Positions 9,868-21,905 of a DNA stretch of 64,000 nucleotides are shown here, piece after piece. Under the pieces are notes generated by a model. That model was not told the origin of the DNA, searched no databases, and saw nothing but the letters and a program-made list of their open reading frames with translations. The stretch's first letter is position 1. Each line of letters starts with the position of its first letter. The stretch is from positions 167,668,178 through 167,732,177 of the forward strand of contig NC_064622.1 in the NCBI RefSeq assembly GCF_023898315.1. Direction: 5' to 3'. Position numbers and translations under genes: made by a program. This stretch comes from Schistocerca nitens (lineage: Eukaryota; Arthropoda; Insecta; Orthoptera; Acrididae).

Positions 9868-11256
9868 CCCTCATGTTCATAAATTAAGGATAATGCTGAT
9901 ACATGGTGAAACAACGCTTTGGTGGGCGGTTTGTGGGTTTAAATCACCTCGGGGTATGACCATGCGGTGCATTTGACCTGTGGTCGTCGCATGGTGACGG
10001 TGGCAGCAGTCCACATACGAAGACGTGTGTTAGTGCATGTCAGGGTACCGTACAGCGAGTAAGTGTGCAGACGTTTTCGGACGTGCTAATGGTGACTCTG
10101 TGTTAAAAATGGCTCAAAGAACACGTATTGCTGACGTTGTGTGGGGTAGAAAACTAGGACGACTGGAGGCTGGTCAAACACAGCAGGTCGTAGAAACGTG
10201 TCCAGGCACTACCGTACGGGACGTCCACAGTGTACAACACCACAAGAACACCGATACCTCACCATCAGTGCCCACAGACGGCCTGGGAGTACTGCAGGTA
10301 GCCTTGCTCGGGACCTAAGCGCAGCCACTGGAACAGTTGTCCCCAGACACACAGTCTACAGGAGACTGAACAGACATGGTTTATTCGCCCGGAGACCTGC
10401 AAGGTGCATTCCACTGACCCCTGGTCACAGGAGAACCTGTAAAGCCTGGCGTCAAGAACACAGCACATGGTCATTGGAACAGCGGTCTCAGGTTATGTTG
10501 ACGGACGAGTCCAGGTATAGTCTGAATAGTGATTCTCGCCGGGTTTTCATGTGGCGTGAACCAGGAACCGGATACCAACCCCTTAATGTCCTTGAAAGGG
10601 ACCTATATAGAGGTCGTGGTTCGATGGTGTGGGGTGGGACTATGATTGCTGCACGTACACCCCTGCATGTCTTTGACAGAGGAACTGTAACAGGTCAGGT
10701 GTATCGGGACGTCATTTTGCACCAGTATGTCCGCCCTTTCAGGGGTGCAGTGGGTCCCACATTCCTCCTGACGGATGATAACGCACGGCTCCACTGAGCT
10801 GCCATCGTGGGGGAGTACACTGAAACAGAAGATATCAGGTGAATGGAGTGGCCGCCTGTTCTCCAGACCTAAACCCCATCGAACACTTCTAGGATACTCT
10901 CGGTCGACGTATCGCTGCACGTCTTCAAACCCCTACGACACTTCAGGAACTCCGACAGGCACTGGTGCAAGAATGGGAGGCTATACCCCAGCAGCTGCTC
11001 GACCACCTGCGGCCTGTGTACGTGTGCATGGTGATCATATCCCATATTGATGTCGGGGTACATGCGCAGGAATCAGTGACGTTTTGTAGCACAAGTGTTT
11101 CGGGACAGTTTTCTCAACTTATCACCAATACCGTGGACTTACAGATCTGTGCCGTGTGTGTTCCCTATGTGCCTGTGCTAATAGCGCCGGTTTTGTGAAG
11201 TGCCACTTTGTGAGACATCACATTCTGCAATTATCCTTAATTTATGAGAATGAGTG
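9868..11256 (+). mobile_element. Tc1-like DNA transposon, decayed
   Basis: Terminal inverted repeats of about 26 bp (TCAT-x2-TCATAAATTAAGG pattern) start at 9868 and end at 11256. TA dinucleotides flank both ends (9866-9867, 11257-11258), the usual Tc1/mariner target duplication. The 1389-bp length is normal for the group. The transposase inside is frameshifted (see the pseudogene entry), so it could move only if supplied with transposase in trans. Confidence 0.9.
10037..11050 (+). pseudogene. Tc1-like transposase pseudogene
   Basis: The first part (10037-10318) carries the DNA-binding region with an internal loss near 10190. The second frame (10198-10797) gives the helix-turn-helix tail and catalytic core: MLTDESRYSL (first Asp) near 10500 and LLTDDNARLH (second Asp) near 10775. 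The third frame picks up the C-terminus, and PDLNPIEH with the catalytic Glu can be read near 10867-10890 in yet another frame. A stop at 10795-10797 and at least two frame changes make it dead. It belongs to the Tc1 DD34E group. Confidence 0.85.
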
Positions 11257-11303
11257 TAGATGGGACCTTAAAGAGTTGCCCTAAGCTGTTCCACCAAATT
11301 TTT

Positions 11304-11590
11304 ACGCTGAGGAGACCATAGTCACAGGATACCTCCTTAGATGTTGCCAGACTAACTTTGCCCAACGTAGTGCAGCAACTCGACTTGGCGTGGATTAAAC
11401 AAATCGCTGGAAGTTCCCTGCGGAAATATTGAGCCTCGCTGCTTCTATAGCCTTCCATAATTGAGAAAGTGTTGGCGGTGCAGGATTTTGTGCACGAAGT
11501 GACTTCACGATTATGTTCCAATTTGTTACGTTTGACGGCGAACGAATATGAAGGGCAGATTCATCTCGGGCAGACATAGTGGAGAAAGAT
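11304..11590 (-). mobile_element. 3' end of a Tc1-like element (family F)
   Basis: Read on the minus strand, this matches the right half of the split element at 21906-27255. Both have TTCGTGCACAAAATCC-like codons, GGCTCAATATTT, a GAGTTGCTGCAC stretch and the terminal repeat ending near 11304 (CTGAGGAGACC on the plus strand). Only the C-terminal part of the transposase and one terminal repeat remain. Confidence 0.7.
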
Positions 11591-12057
11591 TCGATCGTTG
11601 GGATCATCAAATGATTTTAAATCAAAGGACTCTAAAACGGGAAAACTTCTGAAAATTTTGTTTGGACTGCCTCTCCTACCGCCTGACTAAACTGAAGAAT
11701 GTTTTTTCGAAGACCTAATGTACCGCAAACTTAACAATGAACATCTGGATGACTTTTTCTGAGTGTTTTACTTCATACCCGTATTCTTGCAACTGACAAC
11801 TTTCCACCTATTACGTTGGCCGACTTTAGTAGTATTTCTGAAGGTCTACTAATTACAGTGAGGCATTTCTCTCTAAACTCAATGATGAATTTTACTCTTC
11901 CCATCTCAACATATTCTATCTGTTAGAGACATGAAAGGGTGTTGAACTTGAAACTTACGATAAAATAAGAAGCGAGAAGAAGACTACTAAAAAGAAAAAA
12001 AAATCTGGTCAAACAAAACTATATAAAAGAACAAATGGAAAAGCTGTGTAATTCAAC
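11591..12057. other. Unassigned intergenic DNA
   Basis: No coding frame or repeat was recognised in this stretch between the Tc1 fragment and the second RTE copy. Confidence 0.35.
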
Positions 12058-13022
12058 CATTGTTGTTGTTGCGGTCTACAGTCTGAAAAATGGTTTGATA
12101 TCGCTCTCCATGCTACTCACTGTGTGAGCCTCTTAGTCTCCGAATAACTACTGCAACCTACATCTTTCTGAATCTGCTCACTGTATTCATCTCTTGGTTT
12201 TCCTCTACGACCTTTACGTCCCCACACTTCCCTCCAATACTAAATTGGTAATCCCTTGATGTCTGAGAATGTGTGCTATCAACTGATCCCTTCTTTTGGT
12301 CAAATTGTGCCACAAGTTTCTTGTCTCCCCAGATCTATTCATTAGTTCCTCTTTAGGTACGTGATCGACCCACCTAATCTTCAGCATTTTTCTGTAGCAC
12401 CATATTTCGACAGCTTATATTCTCTTTTTACATAAACTGTTTATTGTCCGTGTTTCACTTTCAAAGATGGTTACGTTCCAGACAAATCACCAGAAAAGAC
12501 TCCGTAACACTTAAATCTATAACCGATGCTAACAAATTTCTCTTCTTCAGAAATGCTTTTCTTGCCATTGCCATTCTACATTGTACATCATATCTACTTC
12601 GGCCATCATCAGTTATTTTGCTGCCCATGTAGGAAATCTCATCTACTACTTTAAGTGTCTCGTTTCCAAATCTGATTCCCTTAATATCACTTAGTTTCAT
12701 TCGACTACATTTCATTATCCTTGTTTTGTTTTTGTTGATGTTCATCTTATATCCTTCTTTCAAGACACTGTCCAATCCGTTCAACTGCTTTTCCAAGTCC
12801 TTTGCTGTCTCTGATAGGATTACAGTGTCATCGGCAAATCTCAAAGTTTTTATTTCTTTTCCCTGAGATTTAATTCCTGTTCCACATTTTTCTTTCTTTC
12901 CTTTACTGCTTGTTCAGTGTACATATTGAATAACATCGGGATAGGCTATAGCCCTGTCTCACTACTTTCTCTACCACTGCTTCCCTTTGATGCCCCTCGA
13001 CTCTTGTAACTGCCGCCTGGTT

Positions 13023-13220
13023 CAAATGGCTCTGAGCACTATGGGACTTAACATCTATGGTCATCAGTCCCCTAGAACTTAAAACTACTTAAACCTAACT
13101 AACCTAAGGACATCACACAATACCCAGTCATCACGAGGCAGAGAAAATTCCTGACCCCGCCGGGAATCGAACGCGGGCGCGGGAAGCGAGAACGCTACCG
13201 CACGACCACGACCTGCGGAC
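13023..13220 (-). mobile_element. tRNA-derived SINE with alternative head
   Basis: The body matches the family A SINEs (GGCTCTGAGCACTATGGGAC on the plus strand). The tRNA-like head differs: the minus strand shows GTGGTCGTGCGGTAGCG and CGTTCGATTCCCGGC as A- and B-box-like stretches. The near-duplication TGCCGCCTGGTT / TGACGCCTGGTT at 13011-13022 and 13221-13232 marks insertion into RTE copy 2. Two heads on one body indicates SINE subfamilies that share a tail. Confidence 0.85.
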
Positions 13221-13541
13221 TGACGCCTGGTTTCTGTACAAGTTGTAAATAGCCTTTCGCTGCTACCTTCAGAATTTGAAAGAGCGTATTCCACTTAACA
13301 TTGTCAAAAGCCTTTTCTAAGTCTACAAATGCTATAAATGTTGGTCTGCCTTTCCTTAACCTATTTTCTAAAATAAGGTGTACAGTCAGTATTACCTCTA
13401 GAGTTTCTACATTTCTCAGGAATCCGAACTGATCTCCCCCGAGGTCAGCTTCTACCGTTCTTTCACTCTTCTGTAAAGAATTCGTATTAGTATTTTGCAG
13501 CCATGACTTATTAAACTGATAGTTCACTAATTTTAACACTT

Positions 13542-14478
13542 TGAAACGCGTATGTATTCATGTATTCAGTAGCAGCGATGGCGAGGCATGATAAAATCTT
13601 TGACCAGAGAGTTGCTAGTCTGCGCTTGACCGCGCGAGAGTTCAGTTGCGAGTTGTAGTCGGTCGCAGTTGCATGTAGGCAGTCGGTAGTAGCAGTTGCA
13701 TGTAGGCAGTTCGAGAGTAGTAGCGCATACGAGATGACATAGTCAGGGCTAGTAGCGCGCGAGAGTCAGTCGGAGTTGTGTGAGGAGTCGGTGGGCGTCG
13801 ACATGGCACTCTGGTCAAGATTCAGGACGAGGTATATTTTTAAATAAGGTAATGAAGCAGCATTGCGCTCATCTGATAATGTAATGTATCTTAACTGTAA
13901 TTAATTTGTTCAAGAATCGCCCCAATAATAATTTTGTTTTCAAACCATACATTTTAACAAAACAAACATTTTATTGAAAGAAAATTTCCCATGCATTTCC
14001 TTAAAGAAAAGTTTCACTTAAATTTAAAGAATATTTGCGATGCATTTCCTCCAAGCTGTGGCGAAAATAAGAGCAGATGCAGTTTTACTGAGGTAAGAAT
14101 TTGAGTTTAATCAGGGCCTAAAGATCGACATTTCGATCTATTTGCGTTTTCATTGTCACTGAGATTTCATTTTTTATTGAATTGACTTTCATTTTTTTGT
14201 GGGGAGCTTACATTTGGCTCAGATTGCTATTTCTCATTTAATTGTCATCGTCGATAAATTATTTTAATTCCTGGGAGGCTACACTTAGCTCTATTTCCAT
14301 TGTCATTCAAATTATTGTCATCTTACATTTCTGTGGGGAGGTTACACTTAGTTCTATGTCCATTTGCATTTGAATAAGAATACTTGACTTACATTTTTGT
14401 GGGGAGGCTACACTTAGCACGATATTAATTGTCATTCAAATTATTGTCATTCTTTCAAATTTCTCTGGGGAGGTTACA
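13542..14478 (-). mobile_element. Solo LTR, 937 bp, in RTE copy 2
   Basis: On the minus strand it begins TGTAACCTCCCC and ends CGCGTTTCA, the TG...CA ends of an LTR. The 4-bp duplication ACTT flanks it (13538-13541, 14479-14482). Removing it rejoins the RTE sequence (ACAAGT to GTTAAAATT, matching copy 1 near 8490-8510). No internal coding region is present, so it is a solo LTR left by LTR-LTR recombination. The plus-strand left part contains a direct repeat of GCAGTTGCATGTAGGCAGT (about 13667-13712). See also the iterated terminus at 14199-14478. Confidence 0.85.
14199..14478 (-). repeat. Five tandem units of about 66 bp at the LTR 5' terminus
   Basis: On the minus strand each unit begins with a variant of the LTR end itself, TGTAACCTCCCC or TGTAGCCTCCCC, then AT-rich sequence with GACAATAATTTGAATGACA. 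Unit starts on the plus strand lie near 14478, 14411, 14344, 14282 and 14211. The terminal dodecamer is thus repeated inside the LTR. Confidence 0.85.
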
Positions 14479-14822
14479 ACTTGTCAGCAGCTGCTTTCTT
14501 TCGAGTTGGAATTACTACATTCTTCGTGAAGAATGAGTGTATTTCGCGTGCCCCATATATCTTGCACACCAGATGGGAGAGTTTTGTCATGGCTCTTCCA
14601 AGGCTATCGGAAGTTCTGGCGGAATATCGTCTGCCTCCGGGGCCTCCTTTGACTTAGATCTTTCAGAGCTTTCACAAATTCTTCTCGCAGTATCATATCT
14701 CCTATCTTATCTTCATCTATATCTCTACGTCCACTTCCCTTCCTACAGCATTGCTTTCAACTTCATCTTCGTTGTATAGCCACTTATATACTCCACCTTT
14801 CAAATTTCCCTTCTTTGCTACA

Positions 14823-16410
14823 CGTTTCTCACATCTACATAATTTTAATAGCAATAACAACACTCAGTAACCATACAAATTGTCATAAAAATTACAACAC
14901 TTAAAAAGTCACGAGGTGTTTCCAAAATCCGAGGAACGGTATGAAGGTACCTCATAAAGCACCTTATAATTTTTATGATAATTGCTTTGATATTTATGAT
15001 AATGCTTTGTAGTTTCTATGGTAATCAGAACGGTTATTGAGCGGTGAGTGATGTTATCGTTCTTAGTAATGTCTCTGAGCTGTGGTTGCCCTCCCGAGAG
15101 AGTTGTTTGTACATAATTTTATTACTTATGCTTGACAAATGCAACTTTGCCTGTATAGTACTTACATTATGAGAATATAAAAAGGGAAACATTTTTAACC
15201 ATACTTACGAAGTGTAGACAGTCCTAAGCCTGTGTAAAATGGGAAGGGAAATGTTGTGGCACTGTTGATAGCTTATGGGAATCAATACGAACACTATCGA
15301 AAAATAAGATGGTGACTAATGGGAATCAACATGTCCGCTGTTTAATAAATACAGAGGCCGCTAATGAGCTTCAAAACGTCCGTTTCGGAATGAGTTGGCG
15401 GTCAGCTGTGACCGCTACGATCCCCCGGACTTTCCCACCAAGACATATGTCGGGTTTTCTATGTGGTCCCGACAAGAACCAAGTAATCTGTAAACAAAGA
15501 GAAATAAGTCGAGAGCAGAATATTGAACAAAAGCCAAAAAAGAGGACAAGAAAGTCCAGGGACAATGCAGGGCCGAAGGCTAATAAGCAGAATGGCGTGA
15601 CTGATAGTTCATGCAATGGACTGTGCCAGACTGAATTACTAAATAAAAGTAAACGAGGATCTGGAGGCTGTGGATCCCCACAAATACAAAATTTTGAAGA
15701 CTGAATTACGGGCGCCTACCTGACCCTGCTGCTCTGTACGGCCCGGCCCTCGTGACATGCCGCCGTGCACATGCGGCGATCCTCAGTTGCGATCCGTAGC
15801 GCTTCTGAATTGCTATTGATACTGGCCATGGGAGGGGATATTAAATAGCGTAAATTTGGATGTTGACTCTCAGGGATGGGAGAAATCGACCCGTTGAAGC
15901 CGATACCGCTATTTTAGTTCTAAAGAATCGGTATTTTTCGGTATTTGTTTGATCTCACTTATAACAGGTTATTTGACTTTTTTACTAATGACCAGGTAAA
16001 AGGACCGCCATTACAATATGACATAGCAGCACTACTAATATTTTTGGTTTTTAAATAACACTTTTCTGAAAATCTAGTAATGTTTAGTCATAAAGTATCC
16101 ACTACTTTGAAATATTGGATTATTATAGAAATTGAGACAAGCGATAAGCGCCATTTTCATAAATACGGTTGCAGTTAGAAACTAACAACAAACACAAGAT
16201 TTAGGAATCGTTTCAGCATAGCAGAGACAATAAAGTAACTGTGACCATGTGCCATGGCCTATTAGGCGGTACACGTGTCCGTGTAGTGTGCAGAACTTCT
16301 CGCTGTCGCCCTCGGATGTCCGTTATATTGCACAGTGGCACCATACCTAGTTTTAAGGTTCTATACGAAGTGTGGTAGCAATGAAGTACGATGTTCCATT
16401 AGCTTCAAAA
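14823..16410. other. Unassigned DNA, one small open frame
   Basis: An open frame at 15309-15704 (plus, 131 codons, lysine/arginine-rich middle with KPKKRTRKSRDN) has no family I recognise, and no intron signals or neighbours argue for a gene. Nothing else was identified in this interval. Confidence 0.25.
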
Positions 16411-17321
16411 TACATGGTGTATCAAAAAGAATCAACCGATTTGGCACGTCTCTATTTCTGAAATTAATAAACATATACAACGAATTTTACTTTTTTTATG
16501 AACAAGAATCTTAAAAAGTTTTTTTCGTACCTTTTCATAGGTGCTCAGTATGCCCCCTTCGAGATGCACGGCATATGTCAATGCGGTATTCAGATTGCTC
16601 CCACACTGCTGCGAGCATGTCTTGAGTTACAGCTTCCACAGCTGCTGTCATGCGATGTCTCAGTGCCCCATATTCCCACATTATTCACCTTTCCATTTAA
16701 ATGCCTCGTCACTAAACACAAAGCGTGGAAGAAAACTGTCATCCTCCATCTTCCCAAGAACAAAATTACAGAACACACATTGTTGTTTGTCACCTTCACG
16801 AAAAGCTTGCAGGAGCTGAATTTTGTATAGTTGCGTGTGTTAACGTCGACGCAACACACGCCAGACGGACATAGGGGGCATGTTGAGCGGTCAAGCTGCA
16901 CGGAGAACGGATTTCTGCGGACTCCTTGTGAAACTATGACGGATGCGGTCGACATCTGTGTCAAACACTCGGGGACGGCCCGGCTATTTGCCTTTACACA
17001 CACCACCCGTTTTTCGGAATTGTTCATACCATCGTCTAATGCTCTGTGCTATACGAGGATCCACAACATACCTAGTACGAAAGTCACACTGGAGAGTTAT
17101 TACTTACCCGATCTGCGCAAAACGTACAACACTAAACGCTTTCTGTTGTCCCGACACCATTTTTATTAGAATAGAAGAGGGCGCAGCTACTGCTGTCTAG
17201 CGAGAACCCTGTAAAACTCGAGAATTTGCTCTTTCCAACAGTACATTTTTCATGCACATATCTCAAATAACACAATAGATACGATTTTTTAAAAATCAGA
17301 TGATTCTTTTTAATGCACGTA
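16411..17321 (-). mobile_element. Tc1/mariner-superfamily element with internal deletion
   Basis: Inverted ends share the core AAAAAGAATCA...GATT (16422 region and 17294-17317 region) with TA at both edges. The minus strand reads the transposase N-terminus from about 17162, including RIAQSIRRWYEQFRKTGG near 17050 and GRPRV near 16980. It then jumps from SDEAFKWKGE near 16700 to a C-terminal ALRHRMTAAVEAV and RIDICR near 16660-16570. Most of the catalytic core is missing, so the element is a non-autonomous deletion derivative. The remnant at 47090-49075 has the same transposase type. Confidence 0.75.
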
Positions 17322-17387
17322 TTAAAAACAGATGACCCTCAACAAATTTTAAACGTCATCTAATGGTAAAATTTCTACAATGTTTCA

Positions 17388-17547
17388 GATAAAATAATTT
17401 CGGATATTACGAAGCTTTATTGTAAACTGCTAAAACAACTAAACTGCAGACATTCCGTCAGACTTGCTGCGGTTCTCTTCATTGCGGTTCACTGACCAGT
17501 TTTAGTTGTTTACAATAACGCGGAACAATATCCGAAATTATTTTATC
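17388..17547. repeat. 160-bp foldback/MITE-like inverted repeat
   Basis: Arms of about 50 bp (17388-17445 and 17499-17547) are inverted copies: GATAAAATAATTTCGGATATT, then TTATTGTAAAC and CTAAAACAACTAAACT, with small differences. The loop is about 50 bp. The sequence could form a long hairpin. No coding potential and no clear target duplication were seen. Confidence 0.8.
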
Positions 17548-17791
17548 TACAACGACACCGGCCCTGGAAGCTTAAAAATTTATATTCCACATGTTCCTTG
17601 GAAGAGAAGCTAAATTTTATTTCTGTACCTATAATTTCATTGATGAGCTGTTAACTGGAAGTAATAACTGAACCCTTAATTTTGTGGTTGAGAAGGGTGA
17701 AAAACTGAGACCATCCGAAAGTGACGATGCACTGAAGTCATCAGCTTCTGACCTTTCACTCTCGCTGTCGCTGCCCTCATATCATTCAGCT

Positions 17792-18933
17792 TACCTGGCT
17801 GAAAATGACTTACAAGTTCGTAGTGCCCTCCACCGGTAATGCTGGAATTCAATATGGTGTTGGCCCACCCTTAGCCTTGATGACAGCTTCCACTCTCGCA
17901 GGCATGCGTTCAATCAGGTGCTGGAAGGTTTCTTGGGAAATGGCAGCCCATTCTTCACGGAGAGCTGCACTGAGGAAAGGTATCGATGTCGGTGCAGGTC
18001 AGTCCATTACAGGGATGTTATTCTCGTGCAACCACTCCGTCGCAGACCGTGCATTATGAACAGGTGATCGATCGTGTTGAAAGATGCAGTCGCCAACCCC
18101 GCAAACCTCTTCAACAGTGGGAAGCAAGAAGGTGTTTAAAACGTCAATGTAGGCCTGTACTGGGATAGTGCCACACAAAACAAGGGGTGCAAGCCCCGTC
18201 CATGAAAAACACGACCACACCATTACACCACGGCCTCCGAATTTTACTGTTTGCACTACACACGCTGGCAGATGACATTCACCGGGCATTCGCCATACCC
18301 ACACCCGGCATCGTATCGCCACATTGTGTCGTGATTCGTTACTCAACACAACGTTTTTCCACTGTTCAATCGTCCAATGTTTTCACTCCTTACACCAAGC
18401 GAGGCGCCGTTTGGCATTTACCGGCGTAATGTGTGGCGTATGAGCAGCCGCTCGACCATGAAATCCAGGTTTTCCCACCTCCCGCCTAACTGCCATAATA
18501 CTTGCAGTGGATCCTGATGCAGTTTGGAATTCCTGTGTGATAGTCTCGATAGATGTCTGTCTATTACACATTACGACCCTCCTCAACTGTCGGTGGTCTC
18601 TGTCGGTCGACAGACGACGTCGGCCTGTACGCTTTTGTGCTGTACTTGTCCCTTCACGTTTCCACTTCACTATCACATCGGGAACAGTGGACATAGGGAT
18701 GTTTAGGAGTGTGGAAATCTCGCCTACAGACGTCTGACACAAGTGACACCCAAACGCCGGACAATGTTCGAAGTCCTTGAGCTCCACGGAGCGCCCCATT
18801 CTGCTCTCTCACATTATCTAATGACTACTGAGGTCGCTGATATGGACTACCTGGCAGTAGGTGGCAGTACAATGCACCTAATATGAAAAAAGTATGTTTT
18901 TGGGGGTGTCCGGATACTTTTGATCACACAGTG
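17792..18933 (-). mobile_element. Tc1-like transposon, left end lost
   Basis: The right terminal repeat (GTCCGGATACTTTTGATCAC, ending at 18933 before TA) is intact. The left terminal repeat is missing, with sequence starting abruptly at about 17792. The minus strand carries a transposase: helix-turn-helix from 18799 (MGRSVELKDFEHC), then core from 18349. The first catalytic motif reads LSNESRH, so Asp is Asn. The second, [12 protein letters not shown], keeps its Asp. A deletion near 17995 removes the region expected to hold the third acidic residue. The element is doubly dead. Confidence 0.85.
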
Positions 18934-18935
18934 TA

Positions 18936-20254
18936 AATAGATCGCGATCTCATACTTCCTCACCTTCATTAGATTTTTTTCAATCTTCGTTCGAAGTCTA
19001 CGTTTATTATTCTAAATAATAACAATACAAAACCGGAAATAGGTTTTTCCAGAAACTGGTTACTTTGGGCGGTTTCGACACTCGGGCTCAGATGGAGTCG
19101 AACCAGTGTAACCGAAAGCCGGTTGTTTCAGCGAAAACCGCTGTTCCTCCTGAATCGTGCCTAGTATCAGCGTTGAGGCTGTAAAATGTATCACACAGCC
19201 AACTTCAGCCAGCCAACAAAGTATACCGTCACCTGTAGAATCTTTCCTGGTAAGACACTGATGTTTTAAAAACAAAACCTCGCGTTGATAGTTATTTATT
19301 TTTAATAAGAAAGTAACACTCTTCTTAAATACTGAAAAGACAGAATAGTTTCAGAAATGTGATGTATTGTTGCAGCGCAGTAGTGTTGACTCAGAGACAA
19401 AGTAGCGGAAAGGTGGAAGAAAAACTGCATTAGCTGGATGGCGTGAAAAGGCCGCATTAGCAACGTAGTGAGACTTGTGAGCTGTCACTTATATCGGTTT
19501 TGCTGAAGTGGCAGCTCCCAGCAAAGGAAGGTCACGGCCCAGCATGTTGTCGCTCTAGTCTGGAATCAACGATCCAAAAACATCCATTATTCCCTTCGAA
19601 GGGTTTTCCAAAATTTTTGATGGAAAAACCACTGTGTACAAACCCATAAAGTGTCACCTGTCGTCATAAAATGCGACTGCTAAGGTAAGGAGTGTTGATA
19701 CCATTACTGTCGCTAACCGTTATCCACTACGTCGAGTTGCGTGACATCTTATCCAGCATGCGGTGCATAAATGCTGTGAATACCGAATCCTTCACGTCTG
19801 TATGTGGGCTGTAGCTTACATGCTGCTTGCCTGGGACTTGCACCCAACTGGAACATATAAAGTATCGTTCTCCGAGTACTGAGCACCAGTTAGTGCAGTG
19901 CCTTATTCCAGCGTGACATGGCGTGTGCCACCTCATATAGCACCAATTTAAAAAAAAAAAAAAAAAAAAAAACTTTTAAGTGGACGTTGGGTATCTTTCG
20001 TGTTTAATCGGAGTATTTTTCTATGCCACCGTCACTGACATGCATTTTCGTCCCAGCCCTCAGGCAATGCTCTAATTGATACATAAGTTATTCAACACAA
20101 CGCGATAGCATCTACCTGTAGGTTTTCACACCACTTCGTTCACAGCTTAGAGATAAACTTTTACTTGCTCACTCGGATTTCTGCCGCTGTGTGTCGTCAA
20201 TAATAATACCCAGCAGTGGAGCGGAGTCTACACAAAGGCAAAAACTTGACACTT
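18936..20254. other. Unassigned DNA with a poly-A run
   Basis: No family was recognised. A run of about 22 A residues lies at 19950-19971 and could be the 3' end of a retroposed sequence lying to its left, but no matching body or target duplication was identified. Confidence 0.3.
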
Positions 20255-20481
20255 TACACTACTGGCCATTAAAATTGCTACACCACGAAGATGACGTGCT
20301 ACAGACGCGAAATTTAACCGACAGGAAGAAGATGTGGTGATATGTAAATGATTAGCTTTTCATAGCATTCACACAAGGTTGGCGCCGGTGGCGACACCTA
20401 CAACGTGCTGACATGAGGAAAGTTTCCAACCGATTTGTCATACACAAACAGCAGTTGACAGGCGTTGCCTGGTGAAACGTT

Positions 20482-21720
20482 GTGATGCCTCGTGTAAGGA
20501 GGAGAAATGCGTACCATCACGTTTCCGACTTTGATAAAGGTCGGACTGTAGCGTATCGCGATTGCGCTTTATCGTATTGCGACATTGCTGCTCGCGATGG
20601 TCGATATCCATTGACTCTTAGCGGAATATGGAATCGGTGGGTTCAGGAGTGTAAAGCGGAACGCCGTGCTGGATCCCAACGTCCTCGTATCACTAGCAGG
20701 CATCTTATCCGCATGGCTGTAACGGATCGTGCAGCCACGTCTCGATCCCTGAGTCAACAGATGGGAACGTTTAAAAGGCAACAACCATCTGCACGAACAG
20801 TTCGACGGCGTTTGCAGCAGCATGGACTATCAGCTCGGAGACCATGGCTGCGGTTACCCTTGACGCTGCATCACAGACAGGAGCGCTTGTGATGGTGTAC
20901 TCAACGACGAACCTGGGTGCACGAATGGCAAAACGTCATTTTTTCGGATGAATCCAGGTTCTGTTTACAGCATCACGATGGTCGCATCCGTGTTTGGCGA
21001 CATCGCTATGAACGCACATTGGAAGCGTGTATTCGTCATCGCCATACTGGCGTATCACCCGGCGTGATGATATGGGGTGTCATTGGTTACAAGTCACGGT
21101 CACCTCTTGTTTGCATTGACGCCAGTTTGAACAGTAGACGTTACATTTCAGATGTGTTACGACCCGTGGCTCTACCCTTCATTCGATCCCTGAGAAACCC
21201 TACATTTCGGTAGGATAATGCACGACCGGATGTTGCAGGTCCTGTACAGGCCTTTCTGAATACAGAAAATTTTCGACTGCTGCCATGGCAAGCACATTCT
21301 CCAGATCGCTCACCAACTGAAAACGTCTGGTCAATGGTTCAAAATGTTCAAATGTGTGTGAAATCTTATGGGACTAAGGTCATCAGTCTCTAAGCTTACA
21401 CACTACTTAACCTAAAGTATCCGAAGGACAAACACACACACCCATGCCCGAGGGAGGACTCCGCCGGGACCAGCCGCACAGTCCATGACTGCAGCGCCCT
21501 GACCGCTCGGCTAATCCCACGCGGCTGGTCAATGGTGGCCGAGCAACTGGCTCGTCACGATACACCAGTCACTACTCTTGATGAACTGTGCTATCGTGTG
21601 GAAGCTGCATGGGCAGCTATACCTGTACACGCCATCCAAGCTGTTTGACTCAATGCCCAGGCGTATCATGGCCGTTATTACGGCCAGAGGTGGTTGTTGT
21701 GGGTACTTATTTCTCAGGAT
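20482..21720 (+). pseudogene. Tc1-like transposase with nonsense codons
   Basis: The frame reads MPRVRRRNAYHHVSDF, a helix-turn-helix and linker, then FSDESRFCLQ (first Asp) near 20943, DNARPDVAG (second Asp) near 21214 and SPTENVWS (Glu) near 21312. Two in-frame stops, TGA at 20890-20892 and TAG at 21211-21213 (where Gln normally precedes DNARP), end translation. A SINE then splits the C-terminus. All three catalytic acids survive, so decay is recent or slow. It belongs to the DD34E group. Confidence 0.85.
21339..21524 (-). mobile_element. tRNA-derived SINE (family C) in Tc1 transposase
   Basis: It has a different body from family A (CTTAAGCTTACACACTACTT type) with tRNA-like head remnants near 21480-21520. 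The perfect 12-bp duplication CTGGTCAATGGT is at 21327-21338 and 21525-21536. The B-box region is partly deleted. Confidence 0.85.
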
Positions 21721-21905
21721 CTATGCACACAAATTGCGTGAAAATGTAATCACATGTCAGTTCTAGTATAATATATTTGTCCAATGAATACCCGTTTATC
21801 ATGTGAATTTCTTCTTGGTGTAGCAAAGTTAATGGCCAGTAGTGTATAATGCTTCCAATATTTGTCTCGGTGCTATAGAATTCGTCTCGCTGCACAGTTT
21901 ATATA

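Larger units (their letters stand above)
12058..14822 (-). mobile_element. RTE-type retrotransposon copy 2, 5'-truncated, interrupted
   Basis: Same family as 6486-9786. The minus strand reads the RT: RFADDTVILSETAKDLEKQL at 12844-12780, FVDLEKAFDNVKW near 13310, and the upstream thumb/linker near 14800-14490. The 3' tail appears as (TTG)n at 12061-12071. It is interrupted by a SINE (13023-13220) and a solo LTR (13542-14478). It ends at about 14822, well short of the endonuclease. Several stops and frame changes are present. It is useful because it retains bases deleted in copy 1. Confidence 0.85.
20257..21844 (+). mobile_element. Tc1-like transposon with nested SINE
   Basis: The terminal repeats start CACTACTGGCCATTAAAATTG at 20257 and mirror it at 21819-21844, with TA at 20255-20256 and 21845-21846. 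A SINE occupies 21339-21524. Without it the element is about 1.4 kb, a normal Tc1 length. Confidence 0.9.

Noticed and set aside
15309..15704. Possible small basic-protein gene
   Set aside because: No domain, no splice context and no homologous copy in the window; its length is within chance for this amount of sequence.
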